A stretch of DNA of 54,674 nt from Roseicyclus sp. Its GTDB lineage: Bacteria > Pseudomonadota > Alphaproteobacteria > Rhodobacterales > Rhodobacteraceae. The stretch covers positions 1 to 54,674 of the forward strand of contig NZ_JAGYJN010000009.1 in assembly GCF_018402035.1 (NCBI RefSeq), written 5' to 3'. This document shows positions 1 through 8,924 of this stretch, piece by piece; within the stretch, counting starts at the first letter, position 1; each line of letters opens with the position of its first letter. The position numbers were made by a program, and so were the translations under genes. The notes below the pieces were generated by a model. The model was not told the DNA's origin and did no database searches. It saw only the letters and a program-made list of their open reading frames with translations.

Positions 1-544
1 GGTCCATCAGATGCGCGCCCAATACGATCCGGTCGATCAACCCAAAGGCCAGCGCGTCATCGGCGGAAAATTTCTGCCCACCCAAGAGCAACAGCTTGGC
101 CCGCGCCGGTCCCATCAACGCCACAAGCCGCCCGGGGTCGGAGGGTTGCGGCAAAAAGCCAAGCTTCGCCACGGGATAAAAAAACCGCGCCTGCGGCACC
201 GCGATGCGGATGTCACAAGCCAGCGCCATGCCAAAAGCACCGCCCGCCAATGTGCCGTTGAGGGCGGCGATGGTCAAACAAGGCAAGGCCGCAATCGCAC
301 CCGAGACCTGTTCCCACAAGGGCGATGTCGCCAGACCCGCGCGCGCCGCATCCAGATCGGCACCGGCCGAGAAAACCTTGTCGCCCGCCCCGGTGATGAT
401 CAGCGCGCGCAGATGCGGATCGACCGAGGCTTCGAGCAGCAGATCGACCAGTTGCTCCAGCATCGCAGCGCTCAACGCATTGGCCTTTTCAGGACGGTTC
501 AGCGTCAGCGTCCAAAGCCCGTCATCGCGCGCGCAATCGATCAT
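1..544 (-). CDS. Enoyl-CoA hydratase/isomerase (crotonase) family protein, partial
   Basis: This frame runs off the left edge of the window, so only the first 181 residues are visible. It shows the crotonase fold: an N-terminal LNRPEKANAL stretch (residues 15-24), the oxyanion-hole motif FSAGAD (58-63) and a second oxyanion region NGTLAGGAFG (96-105). The two glutamates that activate water in classical hydratases are absent: the usual PExxLG reads PVAKLG (about 124-129), and the second position lies in AKLLLLGG. Classical hydratase activity is therefore doubtful; isomerase, hydrolase or lyase chemistry on an acyl-CoA is possible. The ATG at 544 overlaps the stop of the upstream SDR gene as ATGA, so the two are almost certainly cotranscribed. 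Confidence 0.85.
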   Translation of the reverse strand, partial: MIDCARDDGLWTLTLNRPEKANALSAAMLEQLVDLLLEASVDPHLRALIITGAGDKVFSAGADLDAARAGLATSPLWEQVSGAIAALPCLTIAALNGTLAGGAFGMALACDIRIAVPQARFFYPVAKLGFLPQPSDPGRLVALMGPARAKLLLLGGQKFSADDALAFGLIDRIVLGAHLMD

Positions 545-1296
545 GGGCCGACACCCACGGCTGCGCGGATATCTGGATCGCGCAGCGAGATGTCGTTGCC
601 CAACCACGGGTCTGCATCAGCCCCGCACATCCAGATCAAGGCCTTTGCGGGCCATTCGGGCGGGATATGCACTGACCAATCCAGCTGGCTGATCGCGTTC
701 ACACCCGATTGCTTGATCTCGCGCTGCATGTCGGTGGCAACGGTACCGGGTGACAGGCCCAGCGCACGAATACCGCGCGCGCCATATTCGGTATTGAGGC
801 AAGCGGTGAACATCTTGGCCCCCGCCTTGGAGGCGCAATAAGCGCTCCACCCCTCAACCGGGTTGACGGCAGCGCCCGAGCTGACGGTGATGATCGTACC
901 GCCACCGCGCTGCAACATCAGCGGAAGGGCCGCGTGCGCGCCGTGAAACACACCCTTAAGATTGATGTCGATGGCTTGGCTCCAGACCTCGGGGTCGGCA
1001 GCTGCAACATCGGCGATGGGGTCGATCACGCCTGCATTGCTGATCAACACATCAAGGCCGCCAAAGGTAGCAGCGCCAGCCGCAAGGGCGGCCTCCACCT
1101 CCCAATAGCGGGTCACATCGCAAGGCACGGCCAGCGCGCGTGCGCCAATCTCGCCCGCAAGCGTGGCAATCGCATCGCGGTCGCGCGCCAAAAGCACGAC
1201 ATTGGCACCTTGCGCGGCAAAGGCGCGCGCAGCGGCCGCACCGATCCCACGGCTTGCACCGGTGATCACAACGGTTTTTGCGCTCATATCGGGCAT
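541..1296 (-). CDS. SDR family NAD(P)-dependent oxidoreductase
   Basis: This is a classical short-chain dehydrogenase/reductase of 251 residues. Visible motifs are the cofactor-binding TGASRGIG (12-19), the structural SNAG (86-89), a serine near 139-140 and the catalytic pair Tyr153 and Lys157 in YCASK. I start it at the ATG at 1296, preceded by AAGGGAAG, because the open frame extends about 50 residues upstream without SDR-like sequence. It would oxidise an alcohol or reduce a ketone in the cytoplasm; the substrate cannot be told. Coupling by ATGA to a crotonase-like gene suggests an acyl-CoA or lipid-related role. It is divergent from the DUF2125 gene across 171 bp. Confidence 0.88.
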   Translation of the reverse strand: MPDMSAKTVVITGASRGIGAAAARAFAAQGANVVLLARDRDAIATLAGEIGARALAVPCDVTRYWEVEAALAAGAATFGGLDVLISNAGVIDPIADVAAADPEVWSQAIDINLKGVFHGAHAALPLMLQRGGGTIITVSSGAAVNPVEGWSAYCASKAGAKMFTACLNTEYGARGIRALGLSPGTVATDMQREIKQSGVNAISQLDWSVHIPPEWPAKALIWMCGADADPWLGNDISLRDPDIRAAVGVGP

Positions 1297-1467
1297 GGGC
1301 TTCCCTTTCTTGTGTGGTGTCTGCGCGACTGGGATGCTAGCGCCACTGATCCGGCGCGACCAGACCAAAGCGTCGCGAACGTCGGATCGGGACTTGACCG
1401 CAGCACGGCCTAGGGCCGACAGTTTGGGTTGACGCGCTGCCCACACTCTCTTTCTCGGATGGATGCC

Positions 1468-2964
1468 ATGACCTTTGCAAAACCGCTCATCGTGACATTC
1501 TCGGCACTGGCGCTGAGCTGGGCGCAGCCCTTGTTCGCCCTGACCGCATCAGAGCTTTGGGCCGAATGGCAAAGCCAAGCCGCAGCCATGGGCCAGACTG
1601 TTACCGTGCAAGAGCAGATCACCGGTGACGGCAGCCTGACGCTCAACGGCTATGCCATGCGCTACGCCGATGGAGAGGTGACCACCATCGCGCGGCTCGA
1701 TCAGCTGGTGTTCACCGAAACCGGTGATGGCCGTGTCACGATCACCATGTCCGACACCCATAATCTGACCGTCAGCTTTCGCCCGGATAATATCGGGCCG
1801 CCGGTTGATCTAAACTTTGCCCTCATCGCGCCAGATCTGCGCGTGATCGCCAGCGGCACGGCGGCAGCACGCGCCTATGACTTTACCGCCCCAAGCTTGA
1901 TGCTCGAGGATCGCCCGATCACCGGCGGCAGCGGCCCGCTTCCGGTCATCGATGTCATGGTCGCGCTGGCCGATCTGACCGCGCGTTACGAGATTGATGG
2001 CACCAATCCCGCCGATCTGCGCTATGCCAGCAATGCGGCGATCAGCGGCATGTCAGGTGCAATCCAGATCAGCCCACCGCCCGGCGAAGATGGGCATTTG
2101 AAGGTGAGTTTTGCTTTGGGTGCCAGCACCAGCGCCGGCACAGGCCAGCTTGGCAACATCGCCAACCTCGCAGCCAAGCCCGGTGCCTTGCCCAAGGATT
2201 TCGCCGCCAGCAGTGCCTTGGCCTATGACAGCGCGCGGCTCGAGATGACCTTTTCGCATCCGCGCGATGCCTTTACCCTGTTGACCTCTAACCAAGGGGG
2301 GCGACTGTCCACCGATGTCTCGCGCGATCAGATCGACTTTGCCCTGAGTGCAATGGCGGCATCCACTTATCTGGCCTCGCGCGAATTGCCGGTGCCTGTG
2401 GCCTTTACGGTCGGCGGGGCCGAGCTTGCCTTTCGTCTGCCGTTGGCACCCCGCGATCAGGCCCAAGATTTCGCATTGCGGCTGGCCTATCGCGAACTGG
2501 CACCCAGCCCCGAGGTTTGGGCGCTTGCCGATCCGGCAGGGGCCATTCCGCGCGATCCGATCACCGCGATTGTTGACCTCGGCGGCACGGCGCGCATCTT
2601 GCGCGATCTGCTTGCAGTCGATCCCACAGCGATGGGCGATATCCCCGCCGAGCTTGTCGATCTGCGCATCAACGAATTGCGCATCACTGCTGCAGGTGCG
2701 GAATTGACCGGCAGCGGGCGTGCCGATTTCCCGCCCGGTCCGATCCCCATGCCCGTGGGGGCAGTGGATTTGCAACTGCGCGGGCTAAACGCGCTTTTCG
2801 ACCGGCTACAGGCGGCGGGTCTGGTACCGATTGAGCAATTGGCCATGGCGCGCGGGCTGCTGGGTGCGTTTGCCCGCCCCGGTGCCACACCCGACACGCT
2901 AGAGACGCGGCTGGAATTCACCCAAGGCGGTGGGATCACCGCCAATGGTGTGCCCTTGCGCTGA
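1468..2964 (+). CDS. DUF2125 domain-containing exported protein
   Basis: The product is about 498 residues and begins with a clear signal peptide: a short positive start, a hydrophobic core, and a cleavage-like site after residue 24 (...QPLFA, then LTAS). The rest is rich in beta-type alternating sequence and resembles the DUF2125 family of alphaproteobacterial periplasmic or envelope proteins, whose function is unknown to me. I chose the ATG at 1468 over upstream in-frame starts at 1429 and 1459 because the signal peptide starts there and GGATGG precedes it. It appears to be a single-gene unit, divergent from the SDR and 106 bp upstream of pmbA. Confidence 0.75.
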   Translation: MTFAKPLIVTFSALALSWAQPLFALTASELWAEWQSQAAAMGQTVTVQEQITGDGSLTLNGYAMRYADGEVTTIARLDQLVFTETGDGRVTITMSDTHNLTVSFRPDNIGPPVDLNFALIAPDLRVIASGTAAARAYDFTAPSLMLEDRPITGGSGPLPVIDVMVALADLTARYEIDGTNPADLRYASNAAISGMSGAIQISPPPGEDGHLKVSFALGASTSAGTGQLGNIANLAAKPGALPKDFAASSALAYDSARLEMTFSHPRDAFTLLTSNQGGRLSTDVSRDQIDFALSAMAASTYLASRELPVPVAFTVGGAELAFRLPLAPRDQAQDFALRLAYRELAPSPEVWALADPAGAIPRDPITAIVDLGGTARILRDLLAVDPTAMGDIPAELVDLRINELRITAAGAELTGSGRADFPPGPIPMPVGAVDLQLRGLNALFDRLQAAGLVPIEQLAMARGLLGAFARPGATPDTLETRLEFTQGGGITANGVPLR

Positions 2965-3070
2965 AGCGCGCGCCCCAAGGCCCAGACCGATGGGGCGGCT
3001 GGGATGGCTTGCGCCGGGCGGGTGCGGGCACTAGGTCGATGTGAACCCCAAGCGCCAAGGTGCCATGCCC

Positions 3071-4417
3071 ATGTCAACATCCCTCGCCGATCTGACCGAA
3101 GCGTTGCTTCACCACGCGCGCCGCGCAGGCGCGGATGGCGCGGATGCAATCGCTGTCGATGGCACCTCGCTATCCATCAGCGTGCGCGGCGGCGCCTTGG
3201 AACAGGCCGAGCGCTCCGAAGGGGTTGAGATCGGGCTACGCGTCATCGTCGGGCAGCGGCAAGCCTGTGTCTCCGCCTCGGACATCCGCGACGAAACCTT
3301 GCGCGAAATGGCCAGCCGTGCGGTCACTATGGCGCGTCTTGCCCCCGATGATCCGACCGTGGGGCTGGCTGATCGCGAGCAACTCTCCACCCTGCGCAAT
3401 GGTGACGCGCTGGATATGTGCGACCCCGGCCCCGATCCCGACCCCGCGCAGCTTGAGCGTATCGCGCAAGAGGCCGAGGCCGCGGCGCTTGCCGTAAAGG
3501 GCGTCAGCCAAGTGCAGGCCGCCAATGCGGGCTTTTCGCGCAGCCAAGTGCATATGGCCGCCAGCAACGGCTTTGCAGGCGGCTATGCGCGATCCGATCA
3601 TGGGCTGTCTTGCGTCGCGATCAGCGGCGAGGGTTTGGGGATGGAGCGGGATTATTTCGGCGATGGGCGCAACCATGCCGCCGATCTTTTGTCCGCCGAA
3701 GAGATCGGGCGCATCGCCGGTGAACGCAGCGTGGCGCGTATGGGCGCGCGCAAACCGAAAACCGGCGCATATCCGGTTATCTTTGACGAGCGCATCTCAT
3801 CGGGGCTGATCGGGCATCTTTTGGCCGCGACCAATGGCACCGCGATCACGCGCGGCGCATCTTGGGCGCGCGATCTCATGGGCGCACAGGTCTTGCCAAG
3901 CGATTTGTCGATCATCGAAGACCCGCATCGCCCCCGCGCCTCGGCCTCGCGGCCCTTTGATGGCGAAGGCTTGCCAACCCGGCGGCGCATCATCGTGGCC
4001 GATGGCATCTTGATGGAATGGACATTGGATCTGGCCACGGGGCGCAAGCTGGGCCTGCCATCCACGGGGAGCGCCAGCCGCGGCACCTCGTCCCCGCCGT
4101 CACCTGCCGTGGGCAACGTCGCCCTGACGCAAGGCGCGCAAAGCCGCGCGGCGCTCTTGCGCGAGATGGGAACGGGTTTGTTGATCACCTCGATGATCGG
4201 CTCGTCGATCAACGCGACAACAGGCGATTATTCGCGGGGTGCCTCGGGGTTTTGGGTCGAGAACGGCGAGATCACCTATCCCGTCAATGAATGCACCGTC
4301 GCGGGCAATCTACGCGATATGCTTTTGACGATCCGCCCGGCCAATGACGCGCGCCCGCACCTCAGCCGCGTCGTGCCCTCGCTTTTGGTCGAGGGGCTGA
4401 CGCTTGCCGGGGCCTGA
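3071..4417 (+). CDS. pmbA: PmbA/TldE subunit of the TldD/TldE peptidase
   Basis: This 448-residue protein belongs to the TldD/PmbA family, whose two members form a heterodimer that degrades unfolded peptides and matures some modified peptides. The zinc motif HExxxH that marks TldD is not present, so I call it the PmbA (TldE) partner. The stretch SDHGLSCVAISGEG followed by MERDYF and the C-terminal GDYSRGASGFWVENGEI region are typical of the family. Start choice is between ATG codons at 3065 and 3071; AAGG at 3057-3060 fits 3071 better. Its end overlaps the next gene by 14 bp. No tldD lies nearby. Confidence 0.87.
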   Translation: MSTSLADLTEALLHHARRAGADGADAIAVDGTSLSISVRGGALEQAERSEGVEIGLRVIVGQRQACVSASDIRDETLREMASRAVTMARLAPDDPTVGLADREQLSTLRNGDALDMCDPGPDPDPAQLERIAQEAEAAALAVKGVSQVQAANAGFSRSQVHMAASNGFAGGYARSDHGLSCVAISGEGLGMERDYFGDGRNHAADLLSAEEIGRIAGERSVARMGARKPKTGAYPVIFDERISSGLIGHLLAATNGTAITRGASWARDLMGAQVLPSDLSIIEDPHRPRASASRPFDGEGLPTRRRIIVADGILMEWTLDLATGRKLGLPSTGSASRGTSSPPSPAVGNVALTQGAQSRAALLREMGTGLLITSMIGSSINATTGDYSRGASGFWVENGEITYPVNECTVAGNLRDMLLTIRPANDARPHLSRVVPSLLVEGLTLAGA

Positions 4418-5198
4418 GGCGCGCGAAGATTTGCTTTTGCTGATCGAGGCGGCGCGCGGCGCAGGCCGGATCGCGGCGCGCTATTTCCGCGACGACCCCG
4501 AAACATGGGACAAGCCCGATGATGCCGGCCCCGTGACCGAGGCCGATCTGGCCGTGAACGACATGCTGCATGACCGGCTGATGGATGCCCGCCCCGATTA
4601 TGGCTGGCTGTCCGAGGAAACGCCCGACAATCACGCCCGGCTGGGGGCGGCCCGTGTCTTCGTCATCGACCCGATTGACGGCACCCGCGCCTTTATCGAA
4701 GGAAGCTCGGCCTTTTCGCATTCTCTGGCCGTGGTCGAGGATGGGGTGGTGATCGCGGCGGTGGTCTATCTGCCGATCCGTGGCAAGCTTTACGCGGCAT
4801 CTTTGGGGGGTGGCGCGACACTCAACGACAGGCCGATCCGCGCCTCGGATGCGCGCCATTTCCACGAGGCAGAGGTCTTGGCCACCAAGCATACGCTTGG
4901 ACCCGCCCATTGGCCCCATGGCGTGCCAGAGGTCACACGCGCCTATCGCCCCTCGCTTGCATATCGCATGGCGCTGGTGGGTGAAGGGCGCTTTGACGCG
5001 ATGCTGACATTCCGCGCGACATGGGAATGGGATATCGCCGCCGGGACGCTGATCATCACCGAAGCGGGCGGTATGGCCACTGACATGGCAGGGCAAGGTT
5101 TGCGCTTCAACAGCGCCAGCCCAAAGGTCGACGGTGTGCTGGCCGGTGCGCCGGTGTTGCACGCAGCCTTTCTACAGGCGCGCGGCAACGCCGCTTGA
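4404..5198 (+). CDS. Inositol monophosphatase family phosphatase (CysQ-like)
   Basis: The product is 264 residues with the complete metal-dependent phosphatase signature: SEE (70-72), DPIDGTRAF (89-97) and WEWDIAAG (207-214), which together supply the carboxylates for two or three Mg2+ ions. The family includes inositol-1-phosphatase, 3'(2'),5'-bisphosphate nucleotidase (CysQ) and histidinol phosphatase. The IDGTRAFIEG form and the overlap with pmbA resemble alphaproteobacterial genes annotated as CysQ-like, but the substrate is not fixed by sequence. It starts at a TTG inside the end of pmbA, so translational coupling is likely. Confidence 0.85.
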   Translation: MPGPEAREDLLLLIEAARGAGRIAARYFRDDPETWDKPDDAGPVTEADLAVNDMLHDRLMDARPDYGWLSEETPDNHARLGAARVFVIDPIDGTRAFIEGSSAFSHSLAVVEDGVVIAAVVYLPIRGKLYAASLGGGATLNDRPIRASDARHFHEAEVLATKHTLGPAHWPHGVPEVTRAYRPSLAYRMALVGEGRFDAMLTFRATWEWDIAAGTLIITEAGGMATDMAGQGLRFNSASPKVDGVLAGAPVLHAAFLQARGNAA

Positions 5199-5270
5199 CC
5201 CGCGCGGGCCAATCCCTAGGGTGCGCCGCAGCTTTGCCGGTCGCCCAAACATGAATGGCTGACATATCTT

Positions 5271-6560
5271 ATGGAACGCTCACTTGCCCTTGCTCTCTAT
5301 CTCGCCTGGTCAAAGCGCGGCGCTTTGGGCTTTGCCGAAGGCAAGCTGACCCAGCGCGCGAGTGCCGGTAAGGAAGACCCCGCACGGCTGGATGAGCGGC
5401 GCGGGATCGCCAGCCGCCCCCGCCCCCAAGGGCCGTTGATCTGGTTTCACGCCGCAAGCGTGGGCGAATCAATCGCCCTGCTGGAGTTGATCCGCCTGTT
5501 GTTGGAAGAGCGGCCCGAGCTTTCCATCCTTGTGACCACGGGTACCGTCACCTCGGCCGCCGTGATGGCCGACCGCCTGCCCGAAGGGGCGATGCACCAA
5601 TATGTGCCGCTCGATGCGCGCGCCTTTGTGGCGCGTTTCCTTGATCACTGGCGACCCGACCTCGCGGTCTGGACCGAAAGCGAGCTATGGCCCGCCTTGA
5701 TCTGCGAAACCCATGCGCGGGGCATTGCGATGCTTTTGCTCAATGCGCGCATGTCCAAGGCCAGCCACGACCGCTGGCGGTTCTTGCGCGGCATGGCGCG
5801 CAGCCTTTTGGCCCGGTTCCAGCTTGCGATGGTCCAAGATGACCTGAGCGCCATCTACCTGCGCCGCCTTGGTATGCCGATGGACCGCTTGATGGTGACA
5901 GGCACCCTTAAGGAAGGGGCCGCTGCCTTGCCGGTCGATAACCGGTTACTTGATGCCATGCGCGCCGTGATCGGCAACCGCCCGGTCTGGGTCGCGGCCT
6001 CGACCCATCCGGGCGAGGAACGCAAAGTGCTTGATGCCCATCGCATCGCGATGCGCACCAATCCGCGGCTTTTGCTGATCCTCGTGCCGCGCCACCCTGC
6101 GCGCGGCGATGAGATTGCGGTGATGCTCGACGATGACGCTTGGGCCTATACACGGCGCAGCACGGGCGAAAACCCCGAGGCCGAGGCCCCCGTTTACCTC
6201 GCCGATACAATGGGCGAGTTGGGCCTATGGTATCGCTTGGCCAGCGTCAGCTTTGTCGGCGGCTCATGGGAGCCGATTGGCGGGCATAACCCGTTCGAGC
6301 CTGCCGCCCTTGGATCGGCCATATTGCATGGCCCCTATGTCAGCAATTTCGTCGATATCTACCAACGCCTGAGCGATGCACGCGCGGCAAGGCTTGTCGC
6401 CTCACCGCAGGCCTTGGCCGAGGCGGTTGATGAATTGCTTGCCCCTGACCGCGCCGCGATCATGGCCCATGCCGCGTGGGAGGTTGTCTCTGCCGGGGCG
6501 GATGTGACGGATCGGGCCAAGGCGATCTTGCTCAAGGCTTTGGACGGGGCGCTCGGCTGA
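5271..6560 (+). CDS. waaA: 3-deoxy-D-manno-octulosonic acid (Kdo) transferase
   Basis: The enzyme transfers Kdo from CMP-Kdo to lipid IVA at the cytoplasmic face of the inner membrane. The 429-residue protein has a hydrophobic N-terminus, the WFHAASVGE motif with the presumed catalytic base Glu66, then WTESELWPALI, and the CMP-Kdo binding C-terminal region VGGSWEPIGGHNPFEPAALG. Its length is normal for the family. Its stop codon overlaps the lpxK start as TGATG, linking two lipid A core steps in one operon. Confidence 0.95.
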   Translation: MERSLALALYLAWSKRGALGFAEGKLTQRASAGKEDPARLDERRGIASRPRPQGPLIWFHAASVGESIALLELIRLLLEERPELSILVTTGTVTSAAVMADRLPEGAMHQYVPLDARAFVARFLDHWRPDLAVWTESELWPALICETHARGIAMLLLNARMSKASHDRWRFLRGMARSLLARFQLAMVQDDLSAIYLRRLGMPMDRLMVTGTLKEGAAALPVDNRLLDAMRAVIGNRPVWVAASTHPGEERKVLDAHRIAMRTNPRLLLILVPRHPARGDEIAVMLDDDAWAYTRRSTGENPEAEAPVYLADTMGELGLWYRLASVSFVGGSWEPIGGHNPFEPAALGSAILHGPYVSNFVDIYQRLSDARAARLVASPQALAEAVDELLAPDRAAIMAHAAWEVVSAGADVTDRAKAILLKALDGALG

Positions 6561-7561
6561 TGCGCGCGCCGATGTTTTGGCACGCCTCACCGGGGCTATG
6601 GGCGAGGCTATTCTCACCGCTTGGCGCGCTTTATGCGGGCGCGACGCGGCGGCGGCTGGCGCGCGGCCCGCGCGCGCGGCTGGATGTGCCGGTGATCTGC
6701 ATTGGCAATCTGAATGCGGGCGGCACGGGCAAGACACCGACGGTCATCGCGCTGGCTGCGCGTTTGGCCGCGCGCGGGGTCGCGGTGCATGCGGTCACGC
6801 GCGGTCATGGCGGCACATTGCAAGGGCCGGTCCGTGTCGTGGAACGCCAGCACATCGCGGCCGAAACCGGCGATGAGGCACTGCTGTTGGCGGCCTTTAT
6901 GCCGACATGGGTGGCCAAGGACCGCGCGGCAGGCGCACGCGCCGCAATCGCCGCTGGGGCGCAGGCGATCTTGCTTGATGACGGGTTTCAAAACCCCGCG
7001 CTCGCCCATGATTTGGCCATCGTCGTGGTGGATGCGCATATCGGTTTTGGTAATGGCTTGGTTATTCCTGCCGGGCCGTTGCGCGAACCCATCGCCACCG
7101 GCTTAGCGCGCGCCGATCTGATTTTGTCGATTGGCGATGCGCAGGCGCAAGCGCGTTTCGCCCAGACATGGGGGCCGGTTCTGACCCTGCCGCATGTCAC
7201 GGGCGCGCTGGCGGCGCTGCCAACCGGCCTGCCGCTTGCCGGGGTGCCCGTGTTGGCCTTTGCAGGGATCGGCCACCCCGAGAAATTCTTTCGCACACTG
7301 CGCGCGATGGGCGCGGATTTACGCGCCACCCATGCGTTGCGCGATCACCAACCGCTGAGCGATGCCTTGATGAGCCGCATGCTGCGCGAGGCCAAGGCGC
7401 TGGGCGCACAGGTGGTGACGACCGAGAAAGACGCCGTCCGCCTTGCGCCCGCACTGCGCGCGCAGGTCATGACCTTGCCCGTGCGGCTCGAGATCGCGGA
7501 TTGGGAGGCGTTGGATGCCGCGCTCGCGCGGGTCTTGACGGCGCGCCCTGCACAGCCGTGA
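6560..7561 (+). CDS. lpxK: Tetraacyldisaccharide 4'-kinase
   Basis: LpxK phosphorylates the 4' position of the lipid A disaccharide precursor at the inner membrane. The 333-residue protein carries a P-loop, GNLNAGGTGKTP (49-60), after a hydrophobic N-terminal segment, and the family motif LDDGFQNPAL. I use the ATG that overlaps the waaA stop (TGATG); the frame is open further upstream, but that part lies inside waaA. The gene ends in a convergent arrangement with the dsbA-like gene, with a terminator for the latter between them. Confidence 0.95.
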   Translation: MRAPMFWHASPGLWARLFSPLGALYAGATRRRLARGPRARLDVPVICIGNLNAGGTGKTPTVIALAARLAARGVAVHAVTRGHGGTLQGPVRVVERQHIAAETGDEALLLAAFMPTWVAKDRAAGARAAIAAGAQAILLDDGFQNPALAHDLAIVVVDAHIGFGNGLVIPAGPLREPIATGLARADLILSIGDAQAQARFAQTWGPVLTLPHVTGALAALPTGLPLAGVPVLAFAGIGHPEKFFRTLRAMGADLRATHALRDHQPLSDALMSRMLREAKALGAQVVTTEKDAVRLAPALRAQVMTLPVRLEIADWEALDAALARVLTARPAQP

Positions 7562-7565
7562 GGGC

Positions 7566-7595
7566 AAGAAAAAGGGGCGGCCCAAGGGCCACCCC
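7566..7595 (-). terminator. Rho-independent terminator of the dciA/dsbA-like operon
   Basis: Read on the minus strand, GGGGTGGCC pairs with GGCCGCCCC (one G-U pair) around a 4-nt loop, immediately followed by TTTTTCTT. It sits 20 bp beyond the stop of the DsbA-like gene, between convergent genes. Confidence 0.85.
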
Positions 7596-7615
7596 ATCCA
7601 AAGTCGCGTTGTGCC

Positions 7616-8296
7616 TTATTGCGCGGCAACAAGCGCTTCGTCGATCAGCACCGCCATTTCGGCATAGCTCATGTTGGAATGCAAACGCCCCGCGATCACA
7701 AAGGCAGGCGTGCCCGAGATATCATGCTCGGCCATATGCGCCTCGTAGCGAGTGATCAGCGCTTGGGCCATCGCCCCATCGGTCAGGCAAGCGTCGAGCT
7801 GTTCATTGCTCAAGCCCGCCGTACGCCCGATCCGGCGCAGATTCTCGGCCACCTCGGCGGGTGCGCCCTGCGTCCATTCGGCTTGACGACCATAGATCAG
7901 ATCGACGACGCCGAAATACCGCTCTGGCCCCGCACAGCGCGCGACCATCCCGGCCCAAAGGCCGAAACGGTCAAAATAGACCTCGCGGTAGACATAGCGC
8001 AGGCGGCCTTGATCGATGTAATCGGCCTTGAGCAAGGGCAGCGTGTTCTCGTGGAATGTGCGGCAATGCGGGCAGGTAAACGAGGCGTATTCGATCATCT
8101 CGACCGGCGCATCCGGATCGCCCATGACCATCTCGATCACCTGCGGCGCATCGGCGGCGGCGGCATCGCTTGTCTGCGCATTGGCTGGTTGCGGCAATAG
8201 CGACAGGGCCGGGGTGGTTTGCGGGCGCAAAGCCGCATAGCCGCCTGCAACCAAGACACCGGCGCCTGCGCCCAAAAGAATGGTTCTGCGATCCAT
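7616..8296 (-). CDS. DsbA family thiol:disulfide oxidoreductase
   Basis: This 226-residue protein has an N-terminal signal or anchor segment (residues 6-23) and a thioredoxin-like domain with the active-site motif CPHC (Cys75, Cys78) and a cis-proline loop GTPAF. This is the layout of periplasmic DsbA-type oxidants such as the BdbD/DsbA group. It would introduce or shuffle disulfides in exported proteins. It lies 15 bp after the DciA-like gene and is probably cotranscribed with it. The substrate range and redox partner are not visible here; no dsbB is adjacent. Confidence 0.9.
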   Translation of the reverse strand: MDRRTILLGAGAGVLVAGGYAALRPQTTPALSLLPQPANAQTSDAAAADAPQVIEMVMGDPDAPVEMIEYASFTCPHCRTFHENTLPLLKADYIDQGRLRYVYREVYFDRFGLWAGMVARCAGPERYFGVVDLIYGRQAEWTQGAPAEVAENLRRIGRTAGLSNEQLDACLTDGAMAQALITRYEAHMAEHDISGTPAFVIAGRLHSNMSYAEMAVLIDEALVAAQ

Positions 8297-8311
8297 GTTC
8301 TGCTCTTCTCC

Positions 8312-8842
8312 TCAACGATCTCTGGGGGTTAGCACATTGCGCGCAAGACGCGCGAGGGCTTGTTTCAATCCATCATCCGCCACCTGATCCACGGTCGCCA
8401 TTGCGCGCGACAAGGTCGCGGGGTCAGGCGGCAGGGGCGCTTTGGGTGGCTGGGCGCGAAAGGCCACCTGACCATCGGCAAAGCCCGTTGGCGCGGTCTG
8501 GGTGATATGGACATGGGCAATGGCGCGGTAGCCATAGGTGGCATTGACCCGTTCAAGGATACGTTCCTTTTGCATCTCGAGAACCGGGGCATGGCCGCCT
8601 GTCGTCAGCAAGATCAAGGTGCCACCAAAGCCGCGGCTCCAGCTGATGCGCACGGGCCGCGCGATGGCGGCAATCTCTGTGCCGACGATCTCTTGCCAAT
8701 GGGTCAAAAGCTTGGCCTCGCCAAAGCCACGCTGGGCTGCGGGTGCCTTGAGCGTGCTGCTAAGCAATGCACCCGCCGTCTCGAAGCCGCGCTTGCGGCG
8801 CGCGGGCGGATCAGTTGGCGATATTTTGGGCTTGCGCGGCAT
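8312..8842 (-). CDS. DUF721 family protein, probable DciA-like helicase-loading factor
   Basis: The 176-residue product starts with a basic, proline-rich stretch (MPRKPKISPTDPPARRKRG) followed by a compact domain with the pattern LLTHWQEIVGTEIA, typical of DUF721. Proteins of this family (DciA) load the replicative helicase DnaB in bacteria lacking DnaC; that role here is inferred from family membership only. The start at 8842 is chosen because the 18 residues encoded further upstream are not family-like. It heads an operon with the DsbA-like gene and is divergent from mutY. Confidence 0.72.
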   Translation of the reverse strand: MPRKPKISPTDPPARRKRGFETAGALLSSTLKAPAAQRGFGEAKLLTHWQEIVGTEIAAIARPVRISWSRGFGGTLILLTTGGHAPVLEMQKERILERVNATYGYRAIAHVHITQTAPTGFADGQVAFRAQPPKAPLPPDPATLSRAMATVDQVADDGLKQALARLARNVLTPRDR

Positions 8843-8867
8843 GGGTTGCTTTCGTGTTGTCGCGGTC

Positions 8868-8896
8868 AATCTATGCCTTAATGCGATGCTAACCAA
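8868..8896 (-). promoter_or_regulatory. Candidate promoter of the dciA-dsbA operon
   Basis: On the minus strand TTGGTT (8891-8896) and TAGATT (8868-8873) are separated by 17 bp, 26 bp upstream of the ATG at 8842. It is a sigma-70-like match in the divergent gap with mutY; not proven. Confidence 0.4.
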
Positions 8897-8924
8897 TAAC
8901 AGCCTGCGGGGGAGCAGATAAACC

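Noticed and set aside
2965..3070. GCCCC/GGGGC inverted repeat after the DUF2125 gene as a terminator
   Set aside because: The stem is only 5 bp with a long loop and no T-run follows.
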